64,000 nt of DNA from NCBI GenBank assembly GCA_035556715.1, contig DATMER010000136.1:156356-220355 (forward strand), read 5' to 3'. The notes under the pieces were generated by a model, which saw only the letters and a list, made by a program, of their open reading frames with translations, searched no databases and was not told where the DNA came from. The stretch's first letter is position 1, and every line of letters starts with the position of its first letter. The stretch is from DATMER01 sp035556715 (GTDB lineage Bacteria > Acidobacteriota > Thermoanaerobaculia > Multivoradales > UBA5704). Positions 56,824 through 64,000 of this stretch are shown here, in pieces. Position numbers and translations under genes: made by a program.

Positions 56824-57488
56824 GAGCCCCCGCCGGGCCTTCGGGTAGAATCTACGCTATCGCCGATGTCGAGGCCCTGCACCCGGCGCCGCTGCCCGCG
56901 GCGGTCCGCGAGATGGCGGAGGCGGGGGTCCGGTGGATCCAGGTGCGGGCGAAGCGGCTCTCCGGAAGTCCACTCTTCCGGCAGATGGAGGAGTGCTGCC
57001 GTGTCCTGGAGGGGAGCGGCGTCCATCTCTGGGTGGACGACCGGGCCGACCTCGCCGCGCTCTTCCCGGTGGCGGGCGTCCACTTGGGGCAGGCCGACCT
57101 GCCGCCCGCGGCCGCCCGGCGAGTGGTGGGACCGGAAGTCCGGATCGGACTGTCCACTCATGGCGAGGAGCAGATCCTCGCCGCGGACGCCGACCCTGAC
57201 GTCGATGTAATCGCAGTCGGTCCGGTCTTCCCCACGAAGGGGAAGGAGAATCCGGACCCGGTGGTCGGACTGGAGCTCCTGCGGTGGGCGCGGAGCCGGA
57301 CCGCGAAGCCGCTGGTCGCGATCGGCGGGATCGATTCCGGCAACGTGGCGGAGGTGATCGCCGCCGGAGCCGACGCCGCGGCCGTGATCGGAGCAGTCTG
57401 CCGCGGAGATGTAAGGGCCAACGCTCTGAGGTTGATCCAGGCGAGCGCAGCAGCCTGGGGAGAACAATCGGCGTGCGGGTCTACCTGA
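56820..57488 (+). CDS. thiE: Thiamine-phosphate synthase (ThiE family)
   Basis: 222 aa TIM barrel joining HMP-PP and THZ-P. Family blocks: WIQVRAKRLSG, LWVDDRADLAALF, GVHLGQADLPPAAAR, GLSTHGEEQ, VDVIAVGPVFPTKGKENPDP, VAIGGIDSGNVAEVIAAGADAAAVI. The usual SCHN loop is GLSTH and the diphosphate lysine appears in FPTKGK, so it could also be a TenI-like relative. It overlaps accC by 4 bases and aroK by 16. Confidence 0.85.
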
Positions 57489-57976
57489 CCGGCTTCATGG
57501 GGTCGGGCAAGAGCGCGGTCGGCCGCAAGCTGGCGGAGCGGCTCGAGGCGCTGTTCGTGGACCTGGACGGCGAGATCGAGCTGAGGGCCGGGATGTCGGT
57601 CCGGGAGATCTTCGAGCTGCACGGCGAGCCTGAATTCCGGCGGATGGAGCAGGAGGTGCTCCGCGCCACCGGAGACTGGCCGGACGTGGTGGTGGCGACC
57701 GGGGGCGGCACGGTGACCTTCGAAGCCAACGCCCGCTGGATCGGGGCGAACGGCGTCTCGGTCTGGCTGAACCCGGCGTTCGCCACGATCGTCTCGCGGA
57801 TCGGAGCGCTGGGCAAGCAGGACCGGCCGCTCTTCCGGGACGCGGAGCAGGCCCTGGCCCTCTACCGCGAGCGGCTGCCGGCCTACCGCCAGGCGGACCT
57901 GACCGTGGATGTGGGGCCGGACGAGCAGCCGGAGGAGATCGCGGCGAGGATCGCCTTGATGATTGCCAATCGCTGA
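57473..57976 (+). CDS. aroK: Shikimate kinase
   Basis: 167 aa. Walker A GFMGSGKSAVGRKLA near residues 7-21, DLDGEIELRAG with the metal Asp, ATGGGTV and RPLFRDAEQALALYRERLPAYRQADLTVDV are typical of AroK. Phosphorylates shikimate for aromatic amino acid synthesis. GTG start at 57473 inside the end of thiE (16-base overlap). No other aro genes are nearby. Confidence 0.93.
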   Translation: MRVYLTGFMGSGKSAVGRKLAERLEALFVDLDGEIELRAGMSVREIFELHGEPEFRRMEQEVLRATGDWPDVVVATGGGTVTFEANARWIGANGVSVWLNPAFATIVSRIGALGKQDRPLFRDAEQALALYRERLPAYRQADLTVDVGPDEQPEEIAARIALMIANR

Positions 57977-57990
57977 GTGGGGAAAGACCG

Positions 57991-58734
57991 TTGCGCTACC
58001 TGATTCTCTCGGACATGCACGCCAACTGGGACGCCTTCGAGGTCGTCCTGCGGCGCGCCCGGCGCAAGCGCTTCGATGCCGTGCTGGTCCTGGGCGACCT
58101 TGTCGGCTACGGCGCCGCGCCCAACCAGGTGGTGGAGGCGGTGCGCGCGCTCGGCCCCCGCCTGTACACCGTCCGGGGGAACCATGACAAGGTCGTGACG
58201 GGGATCGACAGCGGCTCGAACTTCAACCAGACCGCGCTGACCGCGGCGCAATGGACCACCACCCGTCTCACCCCGGCCAACCTCCGCTACGTCCGCGACC
58301 TGCCCCGGGGTCCGATGCGGATCGAGGAGGGCCTGGCGATCTGCCACGGCTCGCCGCTCGACGAGGACACCTACGTCTTCTCCGATGTGGACGCCTGGGA
58401 GATCTTCGCCTCGTTCCCCATGCCGGTGACCTTCTTCGGCCACACCCACATCCCGTCGCTCTTCTCGCTGGAGGGGAGAGTGCTCGGGGTGAGGGCGCTG
58501 CGCGGCCGCACCGGCACGCTGCAGCTCCACCCTCAAGGCCGCTATCTCGTGAACCCCGGCTCCATCGGCCAGCCGCGGGACCGCGACCCCCGAGCTTCCT
58601 ACATGACCTACGACAGCCAGAGCCGGATCGTCCGCTGGAACCGCATCGAGTATCCGATCGAAGAGGCCCAGCGCCGCATCCGGAAGGCCGGATTGCCGGG
58701 ATCTCTGGCGGATCGCCTGACCGTCGGGGCGTAG
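57991..58734 (+). CDS. YfcE-like metallophosphoesterase
   Basis: 247 aa. LILSDMHANWDAFEVVL (Asp/His metal ligands), LGDLVGYGAAPNQVVEAV, VRGNHDKVV and FFGHTHIPSLF are the calcineurin-fold metal motifs. Probably a phosphodiesterase; substrate unknown. TTG start at 57991, 14 bases after aroK, without another start codon upstream that keeps the first strand. Last gene before array C. Confidence 0.88.
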   Translation: MRYLILSDMHANWDAFEVVLRRARRKRFDAVLVLGDLVGYGAAPNQVVEAVRALGPRLYTVRGNHDKVVTGIDSGSNFNQTALTAAQWTTTRLTPANLRYVRDLPRGPMRIEEGLAICHGSPLDEDTYVFSDVDAWEIFASFPMPVTFFGHTHIPSLFSLEGRVLGVRALRGRTGTLQLHPQGRYLVNPGSIGQPRDRDPRASYMTYDSQSRIVRWNRIEYPIEEAQRRIRKAGLPGSLADRLTVGA

Positions 58735-58779
58735 TCCCTCACCCCCCGGCCCCCTCTCCTGCAACTCACTTGGACCACG
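58735..58779. repeat. Half of a dispersed CCCTCACCCCC-type palindrome
   Basis: TCCCTCACCCCCCGGCCCCC and CTCTCCT directly after the metallophosphoesterase stop match the arms of the repeat family at 27532. Then a partial array C unit (CTTGGACCACG). Confidence 0.4.
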
Positions 58780-59078
58780 GTCAGAATGACTTTGGACGTG
58801 GCCAGAGTGATTTTGGCCATGGCCAGAATGACTTTGGACATGGGCAGAATGATTTTGGCCATGGTCAGAATGACTTTGGACCTGGTCAGAATGATTCCGG
58901 GCACGCTCAGAATGACTTTGACCAGGGTCAGAATCATTTTGGCCGCGCCCAGAATGACTTTCCCCAGGGTCAGAATGGCTTGGGTCATGGCAAGATTGAT
59001 TCTGGACGCGGTCAAAGTCATTCTGGGCGTGATCCGAGCGACCCTGGCCACGGTCAGAATCACTTTGGACAGGGTTAG
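58770..59078 (+). CDS. Candidate repetitive reading frame of HGQNDFG-type heptapeptides (array C)
   Basis: From a TTG at 58770 to a TAG at 59076-59078 the frame reads about 102 residues made of successive seven-residue units near H/R-G-Q-N-D-F-G, decaying toward the C-terminus. Variation across units falls mainly on third codon positions (GGY, GAY, TTY, GGN), which hints at past or present coding constraint. Against it: no ribosome site, no better start codon, and four of six frames are open because 21 is a multiple of 3. Treat as a hypothesis. Confidence 0.3.
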   Translation: MDHGQNDFGRGQSDFGHGQNDFGHGQNDFGHGQNDFGPGQNDSGHAQNDFDQGQNHFGRAQNDFPQGQNGLGHGKIDSGRGQSHSGRDPSDPGHGQNHFGQG

Positions 59079-59094
59079 AGTCACTTCGGGAGGG
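58780..59094. repeat. Array C: fifteen 21-bp tandem units without indels
   Basis: Unit consensus is GTCAGAATGACTTTGGACATG-like (21 bases). Unit starts are at 58780 + 21n exactly through 59074; e.g. unit 14 begins at 59053 and unit 15 at 59074. Early units alternate GACTTTGGA and GATTTTGGC, giving a 42-bp higher-order pattern. Units 10-15 are more decayed. No inverted ends were found. Confidence 0.9.
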
Positions 59095-59128
59095 GCGTTC
59101 CGAGGTCTGAACGAGCTTGAGCACCGCG

Positions 59129-59134
59129 TATACT
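59129..59134 (+). promoter_or_regulatory. -10-like TATACT before the FG-GAP/ThuA gene
   Basis: TATACT ends 7 bases before the ATG at 59142, no ribosome site between; possible leaderless start directly after array C. Confidence 0.4.
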
Positions 59135-59141
59135 TGTGCTC

Positions 59142-60932
59142 ATGAGGCGATGGGGTGGCCTTTTCGGAGTCCTGTTTCTCGTCGCGGCCGTAATCGTGTC
59201 CGCTCCTGGCAGGGCCGAGGACATCCCCTTCGTCCGCACTGTGATCGCCCAGGACAGCCCCCATGGCCCCTGCGGCAATGCTCTGGGGGATCTCGATGGC
59301 GATGGCCGGCCCGACGCGATTGTTGCCGGCAGCGACGGACCGCTGGTCTGGTACGCCTATCCCGATTGGACCCAGTCCGTCCTTGCCGGCCAGGGTTACA
59401 CCACGCAAGGTGGGTTGGCGGTCGGAGATCTGGACCGGGATGGTGACCTGGACGTCACCGTGGGCACCGTCTGGTTCGAGAACCCCCGTCCGCCGGCCGG
59501 CAATCCGGCGGCCGTTCCCTGGCCTGCCCATCAGATCGGCTCCGGCAGCGGCAATCGGGACGTGGCCATCGGCGACCTCGATCGTGACGGCAAGCCCGAC
59601 GTCGTGCTGCGCGGAGAAACCGGCTCCGTGGTGACGCTGTTCAAGCAGAACGGACCGCGGTCCTGGCTCCGGCGCGACCTGGTTCCCGGGGTCGGGAAGC
59701 AAGGGCTGGCGCTGGCCGACCTCAACAAGGACGGGTTTCTCGACATTGTCGTGGGGGGACGATGGCTGAAGAATCCGCGCGGCAAGATCCTCTCCCGGCC
59801 GTGGCAGCGGCGCAGCTTCGGCTCCTGGAGTCCGGATGCGGCCCTCGCCATCGGCGATCTGAACCGGGATGGGCGGCCTGACGTCGTGATGACCGTGTCG
59901 GAGGGGGCGGGAAAGATCTCCTGGTTCGAGAATCCAGCGAACCCCGGCCGGCGCTGGAAGGAACGCGTCATCGACCGCGGTCCTCTCGATTCGGCGCAGG
60001 GGGTGAGCCTTGCGGATCTCGATCGCGACGGCGACCTGGACGTGGTTACGTCGGAGATCCGGGGGGAGGGACGCCTGCTGGTCTATCTCAACGGAGGTCT
60101 CAACGCAGGGAAGGCTTCAGGTTGGAGCCGCCAGGTGCTCGGGACGCCGGCCTTGCACAACGTCCGCGTCTCCGACGTCGGCGGCGATGGCGACGGCGAC
60201 ATCCTCGGCACCCTCCCCTTCGGTAAAGGGCCGGTGGAGCTCTGGGAGAACCGGTTCGAGCCGCAGACCCGTGCGGACAGGATTCTCGTCTTCTCGAGGA
60301 CCGCCGGCTTCCGCCACAGCAGCATCGAGCCAGGGATTGCCGCCCTTCGGAACCTGGGGGCCGCGAACGACTTCGAAGTCGACGCCACCGAGGACGCGAG
60401 ACAGTTCACCACCGCCAACCTCAGCCGCTACAAAGTCGTCGTCTTCCTTTCCACGAGCGGGGACGTCCTCAACAATGACCAGCAAGCCGCCTTCATGACC
60501 TACATCCGCAATGGGGGAGGCTTCGTGGGAATCCACGCCGCGGCCGACACGGAGCACGGCTGGCCCTGGTATGGAGACCTTGTCGGAGCGTACTTCGCGA
60601 GCCATCCAGCGCCGGCACAGGCACGGATTCGGGTGGAGAACCGGGACCACCCCTCGACGAGAACGCTGCCGGACCCCTGGAACCGCTTCGATGAGTGGTA
60701 CGACTTTCAGCAGAACCCGCGGAGCCGTGGCGTCACCGTGCTGCTCACCTTGGATGAGGCGAGCTATCCCGGGGGACAAATGGGGGACGATCATCCCATC
60801 GCCTGGTACCACGAGTACGATGGCGGCCGGGCCTGGTACACGGCGGGAGGCCACACGGACGCTTCCTTCTCCGAGCCCGCGTTCCTGGAGCACCTGCTGG
60901 GTGGAATCCGGTACGCAGCCGGCGCTCAGTAG
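59142..60932 (+). CDS. Secreted FG-GAP/VCBS beta-propeller fused to a ThuA-like domain
   Basis: 596 aa. Signal peptide (MRRWGGLFGVLFLVAAVIVSA). Residues about 45-370: at least six FG-GAP/VCBS-type repeats, each with a Ca-binding DxDxDGxxD loop (ALGDLDGDGRPDAIV, VGDLDRDGDLDVTV, IGDLDRDGKPDVVL, LADLNKDGFLDIVV, IGDLNRDGRPDVVM, LADLDRDGDLDVVT). From about 385: ThuA-like (glutamine-amidotransferase-fold) domain with ILVFSRTAGFRHSSIEPGI, GGGFVGIHAAADTEHGWPWYGDLVGAYF and HPIAWYHEYDGGRAWYTAGGHTDASF. Probably an extracellular sugar-related or binding enzyme; activity unknown. Confidence 0.87.
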   Translation: MRRWGGLFGVLFLVAAVIVSAPGRAEDIPFVRTVIAQDSPHGPCGNALGDLDGDGRPDAIVAGSDGPLVWYAYPDWTQSVLAGQGYTTQGGLAVGDLDRDGDLDVTVGTVWFENPRPPAGNPAAVPWPAHQIGSGSGNRDVAIGDLDRDGKPDVVLRGETGSVVTLFKQNGPRSWLRRDLVPGVGKQGLALADLNKDGFLDIVVGGRWLKNPRGKILSRPWQRRSFGSWSPDAALAIGDLNRDGRPDVVMTVSEGAGKISWFENPANPGRRWKERVIDRGPLDSAQGVSLADLDRDGDLDVVTSEIRGEGRLLVYLNGGLNAGKASGWSRQVLGTPALHNVRVSDVGGDGDGDILGTLPFGKGPVELWENRFEPQTRADRILVFSRTAGFRHSSIEPGIAALRNLGAANDFEVDATEDARQFTTANLSRYKVVVFLSTSGDVLNNDQQAAFMTYIRNGGGFVGIHAAADTEHGWPWYGDLVGAYFASHPAPAQARIRVENRDHPSTRTLPDPWNRFDEWYDFQQNPRSRGVTVLLTLDEASYPGGQMGDDHPIAWYHEYDGGRAWYTAGGHTDASFSEPAFLEHLLGGIRYAAGAQ

Positions 60933-61049
60933 TTGACCGGCGGGTCAGACCCCCTCTTCTATCCTAGCTGGTGGGCTCGCCTTATGCGCTTTTGCGCACC
61001 TTCGTCTATGAGGGCAGATCCTCTCCTGTAAGTTAGAAAGGAGCACTCC

Positions 61050-61376
61050 ATGCGCAGTGTTTCCCGCCGAACCCTTCTCGCCGTCCTGGTCGCGACCTTC
61101 GTGGGCGCTTTTCTCATGCCTGCCGAGGCCGATCCGCCGTGCCCCTACACCGCGATCAAGCAGACCGCGACCATGACCGGATATGGCTTCACCTGCACCG
61201 ATGCGACCAACGACTTGACGAGCAAAGTCCAGGCGGAAGCCGAGGATGACTGTTCGTTTTTGGACGGTTCCGTCATCCTGACCCAACTGGTCATTACAGA
61301 GGAGTGCCGGGCGTTCAGCGAAACGCAGGTGCAGGTGACCGGTTACCTGAAGTATAGGTGCATGTACTGCATGTGA
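61050..61376 (+). CDS. Small secreted Cys-containing protein
   Basis: 108 aa. Signal peptide MRSVSRRTLLAVLVATFVGAFLMPAEA, mature part of about 80 residues with Cys in CPYTA, FTCTD, DDCSF, EECRA and the C-terminal RCMYCM, suggesting disulfides. No family recognised. Good ribosome site AAAGGAG 9 bases upstream. It stands alone after the FG-GAP/ThuA gene. Confidence 0.65.
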   Translation: MRSVSRRTLLAVLVATFVGAFLMPAEADPPCPYTAIKQTATMTGYGFTCTDATNDLTSKVQAEAEDDCSFLDGSVILTQLVITEECRAFSETQVQVTGYLKYRCMYCM

Positions 61377-61530
61377 GGCGGACAGGCTGGCGTATCCGGC
61401 CGGGCTGCGCGAGCTGAGACCCTTACCCAGCTGCCCGCGCGTCGCGCAGGCAGGTCCTTGAGCCGCCACCATCCACCAGACGCTGGTGGTGACGAGCGTG
61501 CAATGAAAGCGTCTGACAGGAGGATTTGCG

Positions 61531-62208
61531 ATGAAATGTCATCGGCAAGAGCTTGGCCTGGTCCTGATCGGGTTGTGCGTTCTCCTCGGCGCGAGCGGAG
61601 TCAGCGCGCAAACGTCGGACATCGGATTCTTTGGCAACAAGACACCGCAGGAGATTGCCGCGGAGAGTGCGAACAAGATAGCCCATCCTCCAGGGGTGCT
61701 GACTTGCAGGGGCCCCGTCAGGCTGATGACCGACGTTGCGTTTGAGGGATTCCGGTTCACGGCTTTCAACTTCAACCCTGCGAACGGTGGTGGCGAAGGC
61801 GGATGCTTCGATCCCACGCCGGTCTTGAGCACGACGGTGAGCCTGCCTCAAGGCACCACTTGTCTGAACGCCCATTTCAGCGCCATCGTGGGCAGCCGGC
61901 AGACGTACGGGCCCGCCCTTGCGAACCTCGCCGTGTTCCAGGTGACGCTGACCCCCGTGGGCGCGGCGCCGCAACACATGATCGGGCACTACGAGACGCC
62001 TTACGGTCTCGCTTGCCCGGCCATCGGCATCGAGGCCGAGCGCGATGTGGACACCTTCGGTTCGAATTTCTTCCAGCGAGTGGGAACTCAACCCGGTGAT
62101 CTACCCCCCGGCAACTACCGGGTCGACGTCTGGTGGGCGGGCGCTCCGCCCTTCGGCGCCGGCGGCGCCTTCGCTGGGGCCTTCGTCCTGAAGCTCTACG
62201 GGAACTGA
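61531..62208 (+). CDS. Secreted protein of unknown function
   Basis: 225 aa. Signal peptide near MKCHRQELGLVLIGLCVLLGASGVSAQ; the mature part is beta-rich, with a Gly-rich patch and Cys at LTCRGP, GGCFDP, TTCLNAH and LACPAI. The C-terminus LPPGNYRVDVWWAGAPPFGAGGAFAGAFVLKLYG resembles an Ig-like terminal strand. No family recognised. AGGAGG ribosome site 8 bases upstream of the ATG. Confidence 0.65.
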   Translation: MKCHRQELGLVLIGLCVLLGASGVSAQTSDIGFFGNKTPQEIAAESANKIAHPPGVLTCRGPVRLMTDVAFEGFRFTAFNFNPANGGGEGGCFDPTPVLSTTVSLPQGTTCLNAHFSAIVGSRQTYGPALANLAVFQVTLTPVGAAPQHMIGHYETPYGLACPAIGIEAERDVDTFGSNFFQRVGTQPGDLPPGNYRVDVWWAGAPPFGAGGAFAGAFVLKLYGN

Positions 62209-62224
62209 GAATAACGGTCACATC

Positions 62225-62256
62225 CCCCTCTCCCGGGGCGGGAACCGGGAGAGGGG
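62225..62256. repeat. Dispersed REP-like palindrome upstream of ccmF's 3' end
   Basis: CCCCTCTCCCGG-8-CCGGGAGAGGGG, perfect 12-bp stem, then a G-run. Same family as 24278 and 25339. Between a plus-strand and a minus-strand gene end; it could act as a bidirectional terminator. Confidence 0.7.
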
Positions 62257-62278
62257 CGGGGGGGGAAGGGGGGCTCCG

Positions 62279-64000
62279 CTATTCCGCCACCACCGCCGCC
62301 AGCTCGTCCCGCTTCCTTACCTGCCGGAGACGGTTGAACGTGGCGACGGCGCCGCCGGTGAGCACGATGTAGAGGCCGAACCAGACGAGCTGGATCAGCG
62401 GCTTGCGGGTGACGTCGATGGACAGCCGGGCCGGGTTCGCGACCCCGCTCACCTCGAACTGCACCGCGCTTTCCGAGGCGTTGATCCCCGAGACGAAGAT
62501 CGCGCCGCCGCCGGGCAGCGGCATCGGCGGCGTCTCCACCGCGCCGTTGGTCGGGTTCAGACGGTAGAGAGGCCGGAGCGTCGTCGTCTTCCCGCCCTTC
62601 TGGGTGACCTCGACCACGGCGCCGATCGTCACCGGCCCGCCGCTCGCCATCTGCGCCATGGCGTTGCCCTCGGCCTGTAAATCAAAACCCACGAAGCGGA
62701 CGCCCATGTCCCCGAGATGGCCGCTCTCCCCCTTGGCGAGCTGGAGCTGCGGCTGGCCGGGATCGAAGTCGATGGGGGAGACGTACAGGTCCTGGAACGG
62801 CGTGCTCCGGATGTCCGGGTTCGCCATCACCTGCTTGGTGCGGTCGTTGATGAACAGCTTGGGATAGACCATGAACCGCTCGCTGCCGCGGACCACCTCG
62901 ATCTCCATCCGCTCCTTCTCGCGACCCTCGCGCGGGATGAAGCGGGTGAAGGTCAGGGTCATGTCCCCGACCTTCTTGGGCGTGCCCGCCTCCAGCGTCA
63001 CCTTGGTGCTCTCGTCGTAGGCCGACGAGGCCAGGAAGCCGAGCAGGATCACGCCCACGCCCACGTGCGCGAGGTAGCCGCCGGCCGCTCCGATCCCCGC
63101 GGCCCGCGCCCGGGTCACGGTCTTGTGGAGGTTCGTGGCCAGGGCCAGCCCGGCAAGGAACACGAAGATCAGGTGGAGCGGGTCATGGACGCCGCCCCAG
63201 GCCGCCGCCGTGACCGTGACCGCGAGGCTGAAGAGCCCCGGCACGAGGAGCTTGCGGAGCACCGCCTTCAGATCGTCGCCGCGCCAGGTCAGGTACGGGA
63301 CCATGGCCAGCAGCAGCGCGATCAGCAGGGCGATCGGCATGTTCACCTTGTTGTAGAACGACGGGCCGACCTGGGCCGGGTTCTCCATGAACCAGCGGGT
63401 CACGAGCGGCGCCGAGGTGCCGAAGGCGATGACGACGGACGAGACCAGGACCGTGATCGTCGAGAGCACCATGAAGGTGCCCCGGGAGAGGAACGGGTCC
63501 TCGTTGGGCTTGGTGGGGACGTGGCGCAGCCGGGTCGCCAGCAGCCAGAGGGAGAGGGCGGCGAACCCGCCCATCAGCGCGACGAGCCAGCCGGAGATGC
63601 CGAGGTCCACGAAGCTGTGCACCGAGAAGTCGGCGAGCACGCCCGAGCGGGTCAGGAAGGTGCCGTAGAGCACCGACAGGTAGACCAGCGCGGCCAGGAT
63701 GTAGTTGGCGCGGCGGTATCGCCCCTTGGTGCGCTCCATGTGCAGGCCGTGGATCATCACGGTGCCCAGGAGCCAGGGGATCAGCGAGGCGTTCTCCACC
63801 GGGTCCCAGCCCCAGTAGCCGCCCCAGCCCAGGGTCTTGTAGGCCCAGTAGCCGCCCATCAGGATGGCGCAGCCCAGCACCAGGAAGCCGCCAAGCGCCC
63901 AGGGGAAGGCGCGCGCGGCCCAGTCGTCGTAGTCCCGGCGCCAGAGCGAGGCCATGGCGAAGGCGAAGGGGATCGCGCTCGCGGCGTAGCCGATGAACAT
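62279..64000 (-). CDS. ccmF: CcmF, cytochrome c heme-lyase subunit (C-terminal part; runs off the right edge)
   Basis: 573 codons visible; the gene continues beyond 64000, so the Met at the edge is internal. Multi-span membrane protein of the heme-attachment complex. The WWD-type heme motif GGYWGWDPVENASLIPWL, HGLHMERTKGRYRRANY and several conserved His residues (DFSVHSFVDLGI, GVHDPLHLIF) are present; the periplasmic C-terminal domain (MTLTFTRFIPREGREKERMEIEV) is followed by a last helix. Only ccmF is seen; ccmE/ccmH would be expected nearby. Confidence 0.94.
   Translation of the reverse strand: MFIGYAASAIPFAFAMASLWRRDYDDWAARAFPWALGGFLVLGCAILMGGYWAYKTLGWGGYWGWDPVENASLIPWLLGTVMIHGLHMERTKGRYRRANYILAALVYLSVLYGTFLTRSGVLADFSVHSFVDLGISGWLVALMGGFAALSLWLLATRLRHVPTKPNEDPFLSRGTFMVLSTITVLVSSVVIAFGTSAPLVTRWFMENPAQVGPSFYNKVNMPIALLIALLLAMVPYLTWRGDDLKAVLRKLLVPGLFSLAVTVTAAAWGGVHDPLHLIFVFLAGLALATNLHKTVTRARAAGIGAAGGYLAHVGVGVILLGFLASSAYDESTKVTLEAGTPKKVGDMTLTFTRFIPREGREKERMEIEVVRGSERFMVYPKLFINDRTKQVMANPDIRSTPFQDLYVSPIDFDPGQPQLQLAKGESGHLGDMGVRFVGFDLQAEGNAMAQMASGGPVTIGAVVEVTQKGGKTTTLRPLYRLNPTNGAVETPPMPLPGGGAIFVSGINASESAVQFEVSGVANPARLSIDVTRKPLIQLVWFGLYIVLTGGAVATFNRLRQVRKRDELAAVVAE

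Noticed and set aside
57883..59702. Long minus-strand frames through array C (SHSDHGQNHS and SKVILTM-type repeats)
   Set aside because: They run antisense through aroK, the metallophosphoesterase and the FG-GAP gene; the 21-bp period opens several frames at once.

Overview
The window is a very GC-rich stretch of a Gram-negative bacterial chromosome, densely packed and not phage-like. The best guess is an Acidobacteriota member, possibly near Thermoanaerobaculia. The supporting signs are a TonB-dependent receptor with an N-terminal carboxypeptidase-like regulatory domain, a pilMNOPQ operon followed by Ig-like lipoproteins, secreted S9 and S41 peptidases, a huge kinase/cyclase-like/ATPase/TPR protein, and succinylase-type lysine genes. 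The taxonomic call is inference; no rRNA or tRNA gene was seen.

Layout. 1-5464 (minus): a tightly overlapping lysine/aspartate-family operon, dapE-like - asd - lysC - dapB - dapA - dapD (dapD runs off the left edge). 5488-6343 (plus): a two-gene cassette, a small basic protein plus a TIR/Rossmann-like protein. 6320-10683: secreted serine hydrolase, STAS-like protein, S41-like peptidase. 10746-12569: uup-type ABC-F ATPase. 12570-13236: a 20-21 bp palindromic repeat array (array A) abutting a truncated VapB-like antitoxin start. 13237-18909: a hypothetical protein, the 1354-aa kinase-type signalling protein and a small lipoprotein. 19012-23633: fabI, manC, trmB, a small membrane protein and an S9 peptidase. 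23718-24277: a 560-bp non-coding mobile-looking element with long terminal inverted repeats, an 11-bp flanking direct repeat and an internal degenerate 20-bp-period array (array B). 24340-27531: ABC exporter with an in-frame palindromic repeat, SDR39U1-type epimerase, SRPBCC protein. 27532-30712: inverted-repeat element, terminator and TonB receptor. 31010-35585: HD hydrolase, LON-domain protein, TatT-like protein, CDF transporter, folK, zinc-ribbon protein. 35817-43277: lolA, tgt-yajC-secD-secF and a Rel/Spo enzyme. 43291-52979: rpmB (minus), then pilMNOPQ and three Ig-like/unknown lipoproteins. 53099-58734: TPR protein, Roadblock protein, accB-accC, thiE, aroK, metallophosphoesterase. 58770-59094: array C, fifteen exact-length 21-bp repeats. 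59142 to the end: FG-GAP/ThuA fusion, two small secreted proteins, and the C-terminal part of ccmF.

How it works together. Several blocks are coherent: lysine/DAP synthesis from aspartate; envelope biogenesis and export (LolA, YajC-SecD-SecF, type IV pilus secretin complex, cytochrome c maturation); fatty-acid supply (FabI, AccB, AccC); and stringent response (Rel). The most unusual content is non-coding: three loci holding degenerate tandem arrays with a 20-21 bp period (about two DNA helical turns), one clearly packaged as a transposon-like element and one (array C) showing a codon-like pattern of variation. Other points of note are the TIR-like cassette, a cyclase domain that has lost both metal aspartates, a folK with no standard start codon, and repeated -10-like hexamers 7-9 bases before start codons, suggesting leaderless transcripts.
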